A stretch of 52,560 bases of DNA from an uncultured Clostridia bacterium. Lineage in GTDB: Bacteria > Bacillota > Clostridia > Christensenellales > Borkfalkiaceae. The translations under genes were made by a program, and so were the position numbers. The notes beneath the pieces were generated by a model that saw nothing but the letters and a program-made list of their open reading frames with translations, was not told the origin of the DNA and searched no databases. This document shows, piece by piece, positions 17,944 to 26,737 of this stretch. Each line of letters opens with the position of its first letter. Position 1 is the first letter of the stretch. The DNA is taken from positions 1-52,560 of the forward strand of contig CANQUD010000011.1 of the NCBI GenBank assembly GCA_947626935.1. Direction: 5' to 3'.

Positions 17944-19650
17944 ATGTCGTTCTGCACCTATTCGGGCGAAATTACCGCCAACATGTTCACAAGCGTGGAA
18001 AACCAATTCATCGTAAAATACCTTCCGCAGGCGGACGGCGACGCCGTGCGCGTATATCTCTACGGGCTGTATCTTTGCCAATGCGCACAGGATTTTGACG
18101 CCGAGAGCGCGGCAAAACTCTTAAAGATCTCCGTGGAGAAACTCAAAGAGATCTTTGCCTTCTGGGAAGAGTGCGATCTCGTGCAGATCCTCTCGAAAGA
18201 TCCCCTCTTCGTCCAATATCTCCCCGTCAATAACGCTGTCGGAAAGCCGAAGGCGTTCCGTCCCGAAAAATATGCCGATTTCAACCGCGCTTTCTATAAG
18301 ATCCTGCAAAAGGCGGGCAAGGACTTCAAACCCTATGAAATGCAGCGGATCTTCGAATTTCTCGAAAAACAGCCCATGGAACAGCAAGCGTTCCTTCTCG
18401 TTGCGGAATATTGCGCAAGAAAGAGCGGAAGCGGGCTTTCCTGCAATCATATCCTGAACAAAGCCCAGAACCTCTGCGCCGAGCACATCTATACCTACGA
18501 GCAGGCGGAGAGCTACTTTTCGGACTTCAACGTTCACGAAAAGGACCTCTCACACATCTTTACGCTCCTCGGGATCTACAAAAAGCCCCGCGAAGAGGAC
18601 TACGTCTATCTTGAGAAATGGCTCTCCCGCGGCGCAGAACTCAAAGCCGTGTTTGCGGCGGCGGAATATCTCAAAAAAGGCACCCTTCAGACGCTCGACG
18701 TCATCATGGAGGAGCTGTCCGAGAAGGAAGCCTTGAGCGAGGAAAGCGCCAAAGAGTATCTCGTCCGCCGCGCGGAAGTCACGGACGTTGTGTTTAAGAT
18801 CGCGAGGAAATTAGGCGTCAAAGTCCAGAATCCCCGCCCCTACGCCGACGAATACTGCGAAAAGTGGCTGGAACGCGGGTACGACCCCGAAAGCCTTTCC
18901 CTTCTCGCTTCCGTCTTTCTGCGTTTGAGCTACGGCTTTGCCGAGATGGATGCCGCGCTTGACGGACTCTACCGCGACGGGATCGTCGATGAACAGGGCG
19001 TCAAGAGCTACTGCGCCGCCCGCGATAAAGAGATGAAGCTGTTCCAGCGCATCCAGAGCGAATGCGGGGTCATCAAAAAGACACAGTCGGCGCTCGACAT
19101 GATCGCCGCATGGCGGGGCTGGAATTTCTCGGATGAAATGATCGTCGAGGCAGCCAAGCGGAGCGCAAACGCTTCCCACCCTCTGTCTTACATGAATAAA
19201 CTCCTTTCGGAGTGGAAACGGGCGGGTGCGTTTTCGGTCTCGGAGATCCCCGAAAAGACGGAAAAGCCCTCTCCCGCCTACAAGAGCGAAGCTGCGATCG
19301 CCGCGGACAAGCGAACGGAGCGGGAACAATTCTATGCGGCAAGACGGCAAAGGGCGATCGAAGTCGCGGAAGCGGCAAAACGAAAAGCGGAAGAGGACGA
19401 CGCCTTCAACCGCGCGGAAGCAGCTTGCAGAAAGGGAGAGATCGAACTTGCCCGCGCCGAAGTCTACTCCCCCGAAAAAGCGCAGAGTTTGCGGGAACAG
19501 CTCGAACGTTCCAAAAAGGCGAGAGCGGATGCCCTTGCCCGCCTCGGACTTTCCGATCCCGACCTTGCGCCGAAATTTGTCTGCACGAAATGCTCGGACA
19601 CGGGCTTCCTGCCGAACGGAAAGGCTTGCGACTGCTATAAAATCCAATAG
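17944..19650 (+). CDS. DnaD-domain primosome protein with DnaC-like zinc tail
   Basis: A 568-residue protein. The N-terminal part (1-110) looks like the DnaD winged-helix domain, followed by DnaB2/DnaD-like helical repeats (about 120-440; YMNKLLSEWKRAGAFS is the typical repeat end). The last ~130 residues are a charged coiled coil ending in a zinc motif, CTKCSDTGFLPNGKACDC (Cys547, 550, 562, 564), which resembles the N-terminal region of the DnaC/DnaI helicase loader. No AAA+ domain follows. ATG at 17944 with GAGGAAGAG. Probably acts in helicase loading at replication restart or initiation. Ends at a TAG. Confidence 0.85.
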   Translation: MSFCTYSGEITANMFTSVENQFIVKYLPQADGDAVRVYLYGLYLCQCAQDFDAESAAKLLKISVEKLKEIFAFWEECDLVQILSKDPLFVQYLPVNNAVGKPKAFRPEKYADFNRAFYKILQKAGKDFKPYEMQRIFEFLEKQPMEQQAFLLVAEYCARKSGSGLSCNHILNKAQNLCAEHIYTYEQAESYFSDFNVHEKDLSHIFTLLGIYKKPREEDYVYLEKWLSRGAELKAVFAAAEYLKKGTLQTLDVIMEELSEKEALSEESAKEYLVRRAEVTDVVFKIARKLGVKVQNPRPYADEYCEKWLERGYDPESLSLLASVFLRLSYGFAEMDAALDGLYRDGIVDEQGVKSYCAARDKEMKLFQRIQSECGVIKKTQSALDMIAAWRGWNFSDEMIVEAAKRSANASHPLSYMNKLLSEWKRAGAFSVSEIPEKTEKPSPAYKSEAAIAADKRTEREQFYAARRQRAIEVAEAAKRKAEEDDAFNRAEAACRKGEIELARAEVYSPEKAQSLREQLERSKKARADALARLGLSDPDLAPKFVCTKCSDTGFLPNGKACDCYKIQ

Positions 19651-19710
19651 TATGTCTGACATAATACATAGAATTTCGCATTTTGAAATGTACTATGTCT
19701 AACATAATAC
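19651..19710. repeat. Pair of TATGTC palindromic repeats
   Basis: Two 17-base units, TATGTCTGACATAATAC (19651-19667) and TATGTCTAACATAATAC (19694-19710), differ at one base and lie 43 bases apart right after the DnaD stop. Each contains an inverted TATGTC/GACATA-type core. They could be protein-binding sites or a remnant of a small mobile repeat. Confidence 0.6.
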
Positions 19711-19722
19711 TTCGAAAACGTG

Positions 19723-19762
19723 ACAAAAACGGTCTGAAAATAAGCTTTCAGACCGTTTTTGT
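19723..19762. terminator. Bidirectional terminator
   Basis: A perfect 17-bp stem (ACAAAAACGGTCTGAAA and its complement) with a 6-base loop at 19740-19745 and T-runs on both strands. It serves the convergent DnaD gene (plus) and the YlmC/YmxH gene (minus, whose stop touches the stem). Confidence 0.93.
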
Positions 19763-20103
19763 CATTCATATTCCCCGTAATCGCGCCTGTCGCCATAATG
19801 CGGCGGCTGCGGCAGCGGAGACGGCGTAGGCGGTGTATCTTCCCATCTCCCCCTCTTCTTTTCCGACTTGGGGGCAGCCTTGATGTCTACGAGCACAACG
19901 TCTACGCCGATCTTTTTGACGCATTTCAGGTCGATGAAGAGGTCCGCCCTTCCCCAGCGGAAACCCTTTCCCCCCGGGACGACGATCCCCTGCACCTTCC
20001 CCTCGGGATAGCTGAACACGATGTCGCAAACCTTTCCGAGCCGTTTCCCGTCGGAGAGGTTCACCGCTTCCATTTTTCTTAATTCCGAAAAACTGATATC
20101 CAC
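19762..20103 (-). CDS. YlmC/YmxH family PRC-barrel sporulation protein
   Basis: A 113-residue protein with an N-terminal PRC-barrel (ISFSELRKMEAVNLSDGKRLG through about residue 80), as in the YlmC/YmxH family found in spore formers, then a proline-rich and charged tail (TPPTPSPLPQPPH). It starts at a GTG because the family N-terminus begins here; a later ATG would delete the first strand. A CATACAAT box lies just upstream, resembling a sigma-E -10 element, but no matching -35 is seen and the spacing to the start is short. Function unknown; linked to sporulation by family. Confidence 0.85.
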   Translation of the reverse strand: MDISFSELRKMEAVNLSDGKRLGKVCDIVFSYPEGKVQGIVVPGGKGFRWGRADLFIDLKCVKKIGVDVVLVDIKAAPKSEKKRGRWEDTPPTPSPLPQPPHYGDRRDYGEYE

Positions 20104-20196
20104 ACTCTATTGTATGCAAGCCCGTTCAAAAGTTGACAGTGTTTTGAGTCCCTTTCTTGCATCGATCGGAAAGCCCCGACCGTTCCCCTATCCGAC

Positions 20197-20231
20197 AGAA
20201 AGACCCGACGGATAAACCGTCGGGTCTTTCT
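20197..20231 (-). terminator. Terminator after the GH3 gene
   Basis: A perfect 15-bp stem (AGAAAGACCCGACGG and complement) with loop ATAAA, 26 bases beyond the stop of the minus-strand GH3 gene. The T-tract is only part of the stem end, so it may be a modest terminator, but stem stability is high. Confidence 0.75.
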
Positions 20232-20256
20232 ATGAATAACAAGGAGGGAATATGAG

Positions 20257-23226
20257 CTAACTTTCCGATTTTTTGCTCTTCGAATACTTCACCGCGGAGA
20301 GGATGAGCATTGTCGCGCTTCCGAGGACGAGCAACACACTGACGACGTCGATCGCAACGAGTGCGTATTGCCACCACGGGATGAGGTGGACGATCTCGGA
20401 GTCCGACTTCAATCCGTTCATCGTATTGCTGCGCGACATCGCATAGAGCGTATGCTTGGCGCTTTCGCGGAGACGGAGCTTCACCGTGGGCGAATCGAGA
20501 TATTTGGCGAGACTGTTCATGTTGCCCGATGTGAACTCGATATCGTTGCCCGCCATGAGACCGTCGATGTAGTTCATCGCCCCGACGTTCGAGGACGACC
20601 ACGCATCCGAGAAGATGACGCCCTCAAAGCCCCATTCATTGCGGGTGATGTTCGTGAGGAGATTGTAGTTCCCGCCCGACCAAAGCACGCCTGTGCGATT
20701 ATAGGAAGTCATGATCGCGAGGGCATTCCCCTCTCTGACTGCCAGTTCAAAGGGACGGATGAACACTTCTCTGACCGCCTGTTCGTTGCACCAGACGCCG
20801 ACCGCATAGCGGTTGTAGTCCTGATCGTTGAGCGCGAAGTGCTTCACGGTGAGAAGTCCTCCCTTTCTCTGACCGCCGCGCACACATGCCGCAGCCATCA
20901 ATCCGTTCAGAACGCCGTCCTCGCTGTAGTACTCGCTGTTGCGGGCAGAGAACGCCGAGCGGTGGATGTTGCAGGCGGGTGCATACACGACCTGATAATC
21001 GGAGTGGAGCATTTCCTCGCCGAACATCTCGCCGAGCCGTTCGATGAGCGGAATATTCATCGTTGCACCCTGCAGAACTGCGCTTGCGAAGCAGAAGTTC
21101 GTCGTTGCGCCATTCTGTTTGTACATCCTCAGCCCCATCGGACCGTCATAGTCCGCCGTCTGGGGAAGTCCGATCGAGTCGACCGCGCGGGTGGAAAGGG
21201 ATCCGTAGACGTTCAGAAGGACTTGTTCCTCGAGGGTCATCTGGTCGAGCAGAAGATCCCAAAGTTCGGAATCATACTCCTCATTGCGGTACATGACGAG
21301 ACGGTAGTTGTTTTCTTTGCCGTACTCGAAGGTCATATCCGCCGCCGCGGGATCTTCCGAGGGCGTCTTGCAGATGGAGAGGTCATCTACCATCTTATCG
21401 TTGAGAGAAAGGCGGGCCGTCGCGGTGGGATAGGTCCCCGTCCAGTCGTTGCGGGTAAGGTAGACGACGGAGTTGTCTCCTCTGTTTTCGTAGCGGTTGA
21501 TGTCTACCATCGAGAGCTGCTCTCTGACCGCGAACCCGTCCTCTGTCACCGAATAGGTCTCGTAATCGTCCTCTTTTTCGGTGAATTTCTTGCAAAGGTC
21601 GGCGTTGCCGTTTTCGGTCATGCCGTCGGCGGTCGTCTTGCCCTTCGCCGCAAGGATATTGTTGACGGCGTTGTGCGCATCCATGGCAGCGGTGAGATAG
21701 TAGTCCCCCGCCTCGAGGATGTACGTGCCCTTGTTCTTGACGTCGAATGCCTTGAAGTACTCCGCAGGCACGCTCAACTTCACGGTCTGGTCTTTCCCGG
21801 GATCGAGGGTGTCCGTCTTGCCGAAGGCGACGAGTTCAACGGAGGGCTTTTCGATGCCGTACGTCTTGTCGTACTCGGTGTACGGTCTCTGCAGATAAAT
21901 CTGTACGGACCGCTTCCCCGCGACTGAACCAGTGTTGGTCACTTTGACGGAGACTTCATAGTTATCTCCCGAACGGGAAGCCTTGAAGTCGGAGAGGGAG
22001 AACGTCGTGTAGCTTCCGCTGTATCCGAAGGGATAGGCGACCTCGGCGTTGTAATTGAAATCTCCCGCATTCCCCTGCTTCAGAACGGCGTCCTCATAGC
22101 GGGTCTCGTAGTAACGGTAGCCGCTGTAGATGCCCTCGGCGTACACGATGTAGCTTCCCTCGCGGTTGCCCCATTCGATCCGCCCCTTGAGCGCGGGATA
22201 GTTGTCGAGATTTCCGTAGGTGAAGTCCCCCATGTTCGCCATGACGGGCGATTTGAGGTTGTCATAGAGGTAAGTATCCATCAGGGATCCCGAGGGATTT
22301 GCCTTGCCCGAGAGGATATCGCAGACCGCCTGTGCGGAGCATCTTCCCGCAGAGCCGACCCAGACGCACGCGTCGACGTCCGACTTGAAGGGCATGATGT
22401 TCTTCATGGAGAACGCATGGTCGCTGTTGAGGAGAAGGATCACCCGCTTGAAGGTGCCTGCCTTCTTGAGTTTGACGACTTCCTCGAGGAGCGTCTTTTC
22501 CGCAGCGCTCAGGTCGAGGTAGGAACCGTCGAGACCGTCAGAGCCGCTGGTGCGCAGATCGCTGTTTTCACCGCCCATTCTGCCGAATGTAACGATCGCC
22601 GCATCCCCGTAGCTCGCAAAGGAGGACGATGCCGCATTTGAGACTCTGTCCCAAGGCGCTTCATTGATCAACGCGGTGTTGCTTCCCTTGTAGCCGCAGC
22701 TCTCATAGTAAGACCAAAGCGTACGGTTGACACTGAAATCCGCATCGGAGAACACCGTGCGAAGGGACGGGGAACCCGTCGTGTCCGTGGCAGCGGAACC
22801 GCCCGTGACATAGACCCAGTCCGCCGTGCGCTGTCCGAAAAAGCTTACCGCCGCGCCTGCGGGAAGAGGCAGCCCGTTTCCGTTCCAGAGAATGGTCGCA
22901 CCTTCGACGGCGATTTGCAGATTCACCCGTTCGAGTTCTTCCCACAGAGCGTCGTAATCGTACACCTCGTGCGTATAGCCGTCCTCGGTGACGGTCAGCG
23001 GCTTGCCCGTTGCGTCTTTCTTGACAAACTCCGACTTCCAGTATTCGAGATCCTCGTCCGTCTCCGTCTTGTTGACGATCTTCGTCGTCTTGATCCCGAA
23101 TGTGCCGTTGATCGTGTTTTCATAGTGGAATGCGAGCGACGTGCCGAACATAATGGCAGCGAGAAGAATGCTGAAAAAGCCCGTCAGGACGCTCCATAAT
23201 ACAATTTTACCTTTTCCTTTTTTCAT
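20257..23226 (-). CDS. Circularly permuted, membrane-anchored GH3 glycosidase
   Basis: A 989-residue exported glycoside hydrolase of family 3 (beta-glucosidase type). The domain order is reversed: an alpha/beta-sandwich domain first (about 100-370), then a fibronectin-like domain (about 400-520), and the TIM-barrel domain last (about 670-920). The barrel has DGPMGLR, the KHF motif in LTVKHFALND, and the nucleophile aspartate in VIFSDAW (Asp874). Hydrophobic segments at both ends (about 8-32 and 955-978) would anchor both termini in the membrane with the enzyme outside. AGGAG precedes the ATG. It is third in the operon after two lipoproteins, with 35 bases between. The substrate is probably a beta-linked glucan or related oligosaccharide. 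Confidence 0.88.
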   Translation of the reverse strand: MKKGKGKIVLWSVLTGFFSILLAAIMFGTSLAFHYENTINGTFGIKTTKIVNKTETDEDLEYWKSEFVKKDATGKPLTVTEDGYTHEVYDYDALWEELERVNLQIAVEGATILWNGNGLPLPAGAAVSFFGQRTADWVYVTGGSAATDTTGSPSLRTVFSDADFSVNRTLWSYYESCGYKGSNTALINEAPWDRVSNAASSSFASYGDAAIVTFGRMGGENSDLRTSGSDGLDGSYLDLSAAEKTLLEEVVKLKKAGTFKRVILLLNSDHAFSMKNIMPFKSDVDACVWVGSAGRCSAQAVCDILSGKANPSGSLMDTYLYDNLKSPVMANMGDFTYGNLDNYPALKGRIEWGNREGSYIVYAEGIYSGYRYYETRYEDAVLKQGNAGDFNYNAEVAYPFGYSGSYTTFSLSDFKASRSGDNYEVSVKVTNTGSVAGKRSVQIYLQRPYTEYDKTYGIEKPSVELVAFGKTDTLDPGKDQTVKLSVPAEYFKAFDVKNKGTYILEAGDYYLTAAMDAHNAVNNILAAKGKTTADGMTENGNADLCKKFTEKEDDYETYSVTEDGFAVREQLSMVDINRYENRGDNSVVYLTRNDWTGTYPTATARLSLNDKMVDDLSICKTPSEDPAAADMTFEYGKENNYRLVMYRNEEYDSELWDLLLDQMTLEEQVLLNVYGSLSTRAVDSIGLPQTADYDGPMGLRMYKQNGATTNFCFASAVLQGATMNIPLIERLGEMFGEEMLHSDYQVVYAPACNIHRSAFSARNSEYYSEDGVLNGLMAAACVRGGQRKGGLLTVKHFALNDQDYNRYAVGVWCNEQAVREVFIRPFELAVREGNALAIMTSYNRTGVLWSGGNYNLLTNITRNEWGFEGVIFSDAWSSSNVGAMNYIDGLMAGNDIEFTSGNMNSLAKYLDSPTVKLRLRESAKHTLYAMSRSNTMNGLKSDSEIVHLIPWWQYALVAIDVVSVLLVLGSATMLILSAVKYSKSKKSES

Positions 23227-23261
23227 TTTTTACTCTCCTGAGCCGCGTGGCTCCTTTTCGG

Positions 23262-26200
23262 TCAGATCTCCTGTTTTTTTGCGGGAAGCGCAGCGGGAGC
23301 TTCGGCGGAATTCTCTTCGAGAACGAAGCCGCTCAGCCAAAGTGAACCTACCCAACCTTCCTGTTTCGTGAACTGGAAGCGGAGCGAGCATTTCCCGTCA
23401 AGCGGGTGTGCCTTGAAAGTGACCGTTACTTTGACCCAGCCCTTTCCGAGCAGACCGCCCGCCGTTGTTACGCCGTTGAATTCACAGGTAACCTCCTGCA
23501 TGGTGGGTACATTTCCCTCATGTGTGAAGTTGGGGTTCGGGAAAATGTTGTTCAATGCACCGTTGAAGTTTGCGGACCCCTGCACATAGAAGGTAAGTTT
23601 ATAGGTTTTCCCTTCCGTCAGACCTTCGAATGCAAGGAAGAATGCAACTTCGGAAGTACTTGCCTTGTTGAAGTCTGCAAGGATCGACTTGCCGCCTTTG
23701 TAGTACTCGACGGTGTCGTCGATCGAGATGACCGCGTCGCCGAAATATCCGGGTCCCGCCAGCCAAGGATAGTTTTCGGGCATCGTTTCGGGAAGTGCGA
23801 CGGCATGCTCGGGAGCCTCATTGAGCACAGGTTCACTGATTTGCGGCGAATCCTTCGCTTCTTCAGCCGCCTCTCCGATCGTGAAACCGCTCACCCATGC
23901 GGCGCCTTCCCAGCCTGCTTGCTTCCTGAACTGGAAGCGAAGCGCACAGAGATCGCTCTTCGGGTGTGCCGTAAATGTGATACTCACCCGATGCCATCCG
24001 TCCTTGGAGAGACCGCCCGCCGTGCAGACGCCGTCAAATTCGCCGATCACCTCGAGCATGGTGCGGATATCGCCATCATGCGTGAAGTTGGGATGTGCAA
24101 AAATCTGATCGAATGCGCCGTTGAAGTTCGTCGAACCCTGCACGTAGAAGATGAGTTCATACTTCTTACCCTCGACAAGATCGGGGAATGCCATGAAGAA
24201 TCCCGATTCCGTTCCGACGGTCGCGCCGTCAAAGTCTACTTTGATCGACTTTCCGCCCTTGTAGTACTCGACGGTGTCGTCCAGAGAGGTAACCTCTTCC
24301 CCGAAATATCCGGGACCCGCTTCCCAAAGCGGAGTCACTTTCCATTCAGCGGGAAGAGCGACGGCGCCTTCGGGTGCCGCATCGAGCACGGGGGTAGTCA
24401 CTTGCGGCGTGTCCCTTGTAGGATCGGGATCGGGATCGGGATCGGGATTAGGATCGGGGGCTTCCGTCTCTGCAAGGACGAAACCGCTCAACCAGAGCGA
24501 GCCTTCCCAACCATTCTGCTTCGTGAACTGGAAGCGGAGCGAGCATTTCTCTTCAAGCGGGTGTGCCTTAAAGGAGATCGTCACTTTGACCCAGCCCTTC
24601 TCAAGCAAACCGCCTGCCGTCGTCACGCCGTTGAGATCGGATACAACATCCTGCATGGTAGGTTCTTGCCCCCCCCCATCAAGTTTGTGCGTGAAGTTGG
24701 GGTTCGGGAAGATGTTGTTCAATGCACCGTTGAAGTTTGTCGACCCCTGTACGTAGAAGGTCAGCTCGTAATTTTGTCCTTCTTTCAAGCCATTGAATGC
24801 GAGGAAGAATGCGACTTCCGCAGTGCTTGCCTTGTTGAAGTCTGCAAGGATCGACTTTCCGCCCTTGTAGTACTCGACGGTGTCGTCGATCGTGATGACC
24901 GCATCGCCCCAGTAACCGGGTCCCGCCAGCCAAGGAGCGCTCTCTTCCATTTCCGCGGGAAGCGCAACAGCGCCTTGGGGTGCCGCATCGAGCACGGGTG
25001 TGGTCACTTGCGGCGTATCCTTCACTTCCTCGGGAGCGTCCTCGATCACGAAACCGCTCAGCCAGAGCTGTCCCGTGAAGCCCTCTTTCTGCGTCATCTG
25101 GACGCGCATGGAGCACAGGCTTTCCCGTGGATGCGCCGTAAAGGTCACGGTGACCGCCTGCCAATCTTTTGCCGTCATTGCGCCCGCGGTGTAGAGGATG
25201 TCCGCATTGACGACAACGTCGAGCATCGTAGGCGTCTCCGTCCCGTCGTCTCCCACGAAGGTGTAATTCGGATTCTGGAAAATGCGCGTCAATGCGCCGT
25301 TGTACGTCTCGGAGCCTTGCGCATAGAAGGTGAGACGGTATCTCTTGCCGTCGACGAGGTTGGGGATCGGAAGGATGAAGCCCGATTCGACCTCGAGGTT
25401 GAGCGCCTTGTTCGTATTGATGAGAATGGATCTGCCGCCCTTTGCGTATTCAATGGTGTCGTCGATGGAGACAACGCCCTGTCCGAATGTGACGGGACCT
25501 GCGGTCCAGACACCGCCCTCGCCGATAGTATGAGGAAGCGGAACGGCATTCTCGGGGATCTCGTCGAGAACGGGAACGGTGTTCACAGGTTTCGTCGGTT
25601 CGTTCAGCGGAGGAAGTCCCTGCTGTACGCGGAGATAATCGGTGAGCGACACCTTGAAATCGGTCAGATACAGCGTTCCTTGGAAGCCGTCCAGACCGAC
25701 GTCGAACGCGATACGGAATGCACAGCGATCCTCTTGCTTGACGATATCGGGGTTGGCGACGAACGTCACCGTTACCTGCGTCCAGCCCTTGCCCGCAAGC
25801 TCTTCCGCAGAATAGACCGAATCGTAGGAGAGCGCTTCCATGGAAGTCGTAGACCCGAAGTTGTTGTTGTTCAACATCTTGTTGAGCGTGCCCGTGAAGT
25901 CCTCGCTCGCCCATGCCCAGAATGTGAGCGTGTAGTTCGCCTTGTGGACGAGGTGATCCATGCCGAGGTGGAGAACATACGCTCCGCCGGGGTTGTCGGG
26001 GGCGCATTTGGAGCTGTTCGAGAAATCGACCTTGAGGGACTTCTTCCCCTCTGTGTGTTCCTGTTCGTCCGAGATCGTAAAGACGAGCGGTTCCTCTGAA
26101 GGCGCCTTTTCCAGCCCGTAGCTCCACCAAGAAAGTCCTGCGGGCGTCACCCAAGGTCCTGCAACGTAGGTGATCGCATCGCCGACATCATAGTTGACTT

Positions 26201-26720
26201 CTCCGATGAAGTTCGAGCAACCATCGCAAGTTCCGTCAAAATTGCTGTCCGTATGTCCCGTAGGTTCGATCTGTTCGGTGTAGAACGATCCGCAGACCGA
26301 ACAGCTGATCTTCCTCTCGCCGTAGCCGAAGCAGGACGGCGGCGTAGAGATCTCCGTGGTATCATACGTGTGTTCCGTCATGGGAATGGGTTCCGTCACG
26401 GGCTGCGAACAGACCGCGCAGGTATAGGTCATCGTCCCGAGATGATTGCAGGATGCCTCATCCGTCACGACGCCCGTCTTGGGAAGTTCATGCCCGAGCG
26501 CGGGGATCGCTTCCGTCTTTGTCTTTGAACAGAGAGAGCAGGTGTATTCCGCCGTGCCGTTCTTGGTGCAGGTGGGCGCCGTCGTCTGTCCTTGGACCCA
26601 ATCGTGTTCACAGACGTTTTCCGTCGTCTGTTCTTCGCCGCATGCGGCGCTCATGAGCAATAATGCCGAGGCAAAAATGCAAAGCCCGCTCTTTGCGATT
26701 TTAGAAACCATCTTTTTCAT
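23262..26720 (-). CDS. Multi-CBM surface lipoprotein with CxxC repeats
   Basis: A 1,152-residue lipoprotein. ATG at 26720 has GGAGGAAATGAG upstream. The signal peptide ends at a cysteine in LLMSAACGEE. Residues about 30-180 carry four Cys-pair repeats (TCSLC, TCAVC, SCSVC, TCDGC) with conserved His. The rest is a tandem of five carbohydrate-binding-like modules of about 150-190 residues; the last four share GPGY(W/F)G, DDTVEYYKGGKSI, FYVQGSxNFNGA and WLSGF. A Pro-Asp linker (PDPNPDPDPDPD, coded by a GGATCG repeat near 24420-24455) divides them. No catalytic motif seen. It likely holds polysaccharide at the cell surface for the GH3 enzyme. Confidence 0.8.
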   Translation of the reverse strand: MKKMVSKIAKSGLCIFASALLLMSAACGEEQTTENVCEHDWVQGQTTAPTCTKNGTAEYTCSLCSKTKTEAIPALGHELPKTGVVTDEASCNHLGTMTYTCAVCSQPVTEPIPMTEHTYDTTEISTPPSCFGYGERKISCSVCGSFYTEQIEPTGHTDSNFDGTCDGCSNFIGEVNYDVGDAITYVAGPWVTPAGLSWWSYGLEKAPSEEPLVFTISDEQEHTEGKKSLKVDFSNSSKCAPDNPGGAYVLHLGMDHLVHKANYTLTFWAWASEDFTGTLNKMLNNNNFGSTTSMEALSYDSVYSAEELAGKGWTQVTVTFVANPDIVKQEDRCAFRIAFDVGLDGFQGTLYLTDFKVSLTDYLRVQQGLPPLNEPTKPVNTVPVLDEIPENAVPLPHTIGEGGVWTAGPVTFGQGVVSIDDTIEYAKGGRSILINTNKALNLEVESGFILPIPNLVDGKRYRLTFYAQGSETYNGALTRIFQNPNYTFVGDDGTETPTMLDVVVNADILYTAGAMTAKDWQAVTVTFTAHPRESLCSMRVQMTQKEGFTGQLWLSGFVIEDAPEEVKDTPQVTTPVLDAAPQGAVALPAEMEESAPWLAGPGYWGDAVITIDDTVEYYKGGKSILADFNKASTAEVAFFLAFNGLKEGQNYELTFYVQGSTNFNGALNNIFPNPNFTHKLDGGGQEPTMQDVVSDLNGVTTAGGLLEKGWVKVTISFKAHPLEEKCSLRFQFTKQNGWEGSLWLSGFVLAETEAPDPNPDPDPDPDPTRDTPQVTTPVLDAAPEGAVALPAEWKVTPLWEAGPGYFGEEVTSLDDTVEYYKGGKSIKVDFDGATVGTESGFFMAFPDLVEGKKYELIFYVQGSTNFNGAFDQIFAHPNFTHDGDIRTMLEVIGEFDGVCTAGGLSKDGWHRVSITFTAHPKSDLCALRFQFRKQAGWEGAAWVSGFTIGEAAEEAKDSPQISEPVLNEAPEHAVALPETMPENYPWLAGPGYFGDAVISIDDTVEYYKGGKSILADFNKASTSEVAFFLAFEGLTEGKTYKLTFYVQGSANFNGALNNIFPNPNFTHEGNVPTMQEVTCEFNGVTTAGGLLGKGWVKVTVTFKAHPLDGKCSLRFQFTKQEGWVGSLWLSGFVLEENSAEAPAALPAKKQEI
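24418..24456 (-). repeat. GATCGG microsatellite coding a Pro-Asp linker
   Basis: Five to six GGATCG-type hexamer units on the plus strand encode the (PD)n linker of the multi-CBM lipoprotein. Copy number could vary between strains and change linker length without shifting the frame. Confidence 0.8.
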
Positions 26721-26737
26721 CTCATTTCCTCCTTCTC

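Noticed and set aside
19651..19710. TATGTC repeats as ends of an insertion sequence
   Set aside because: Only 43 bases separate them, there is no transposase, and no target duplication can be seen.
20060..20125. Sigma-E promoter for the YlmC/YmxH gene (CATACAAT)
   Set aside because: The -10-like box matches, but there is no sigma-E -35 at the right distance and it would start transcription almost at the start codon, so it is mentioned only as a hint.
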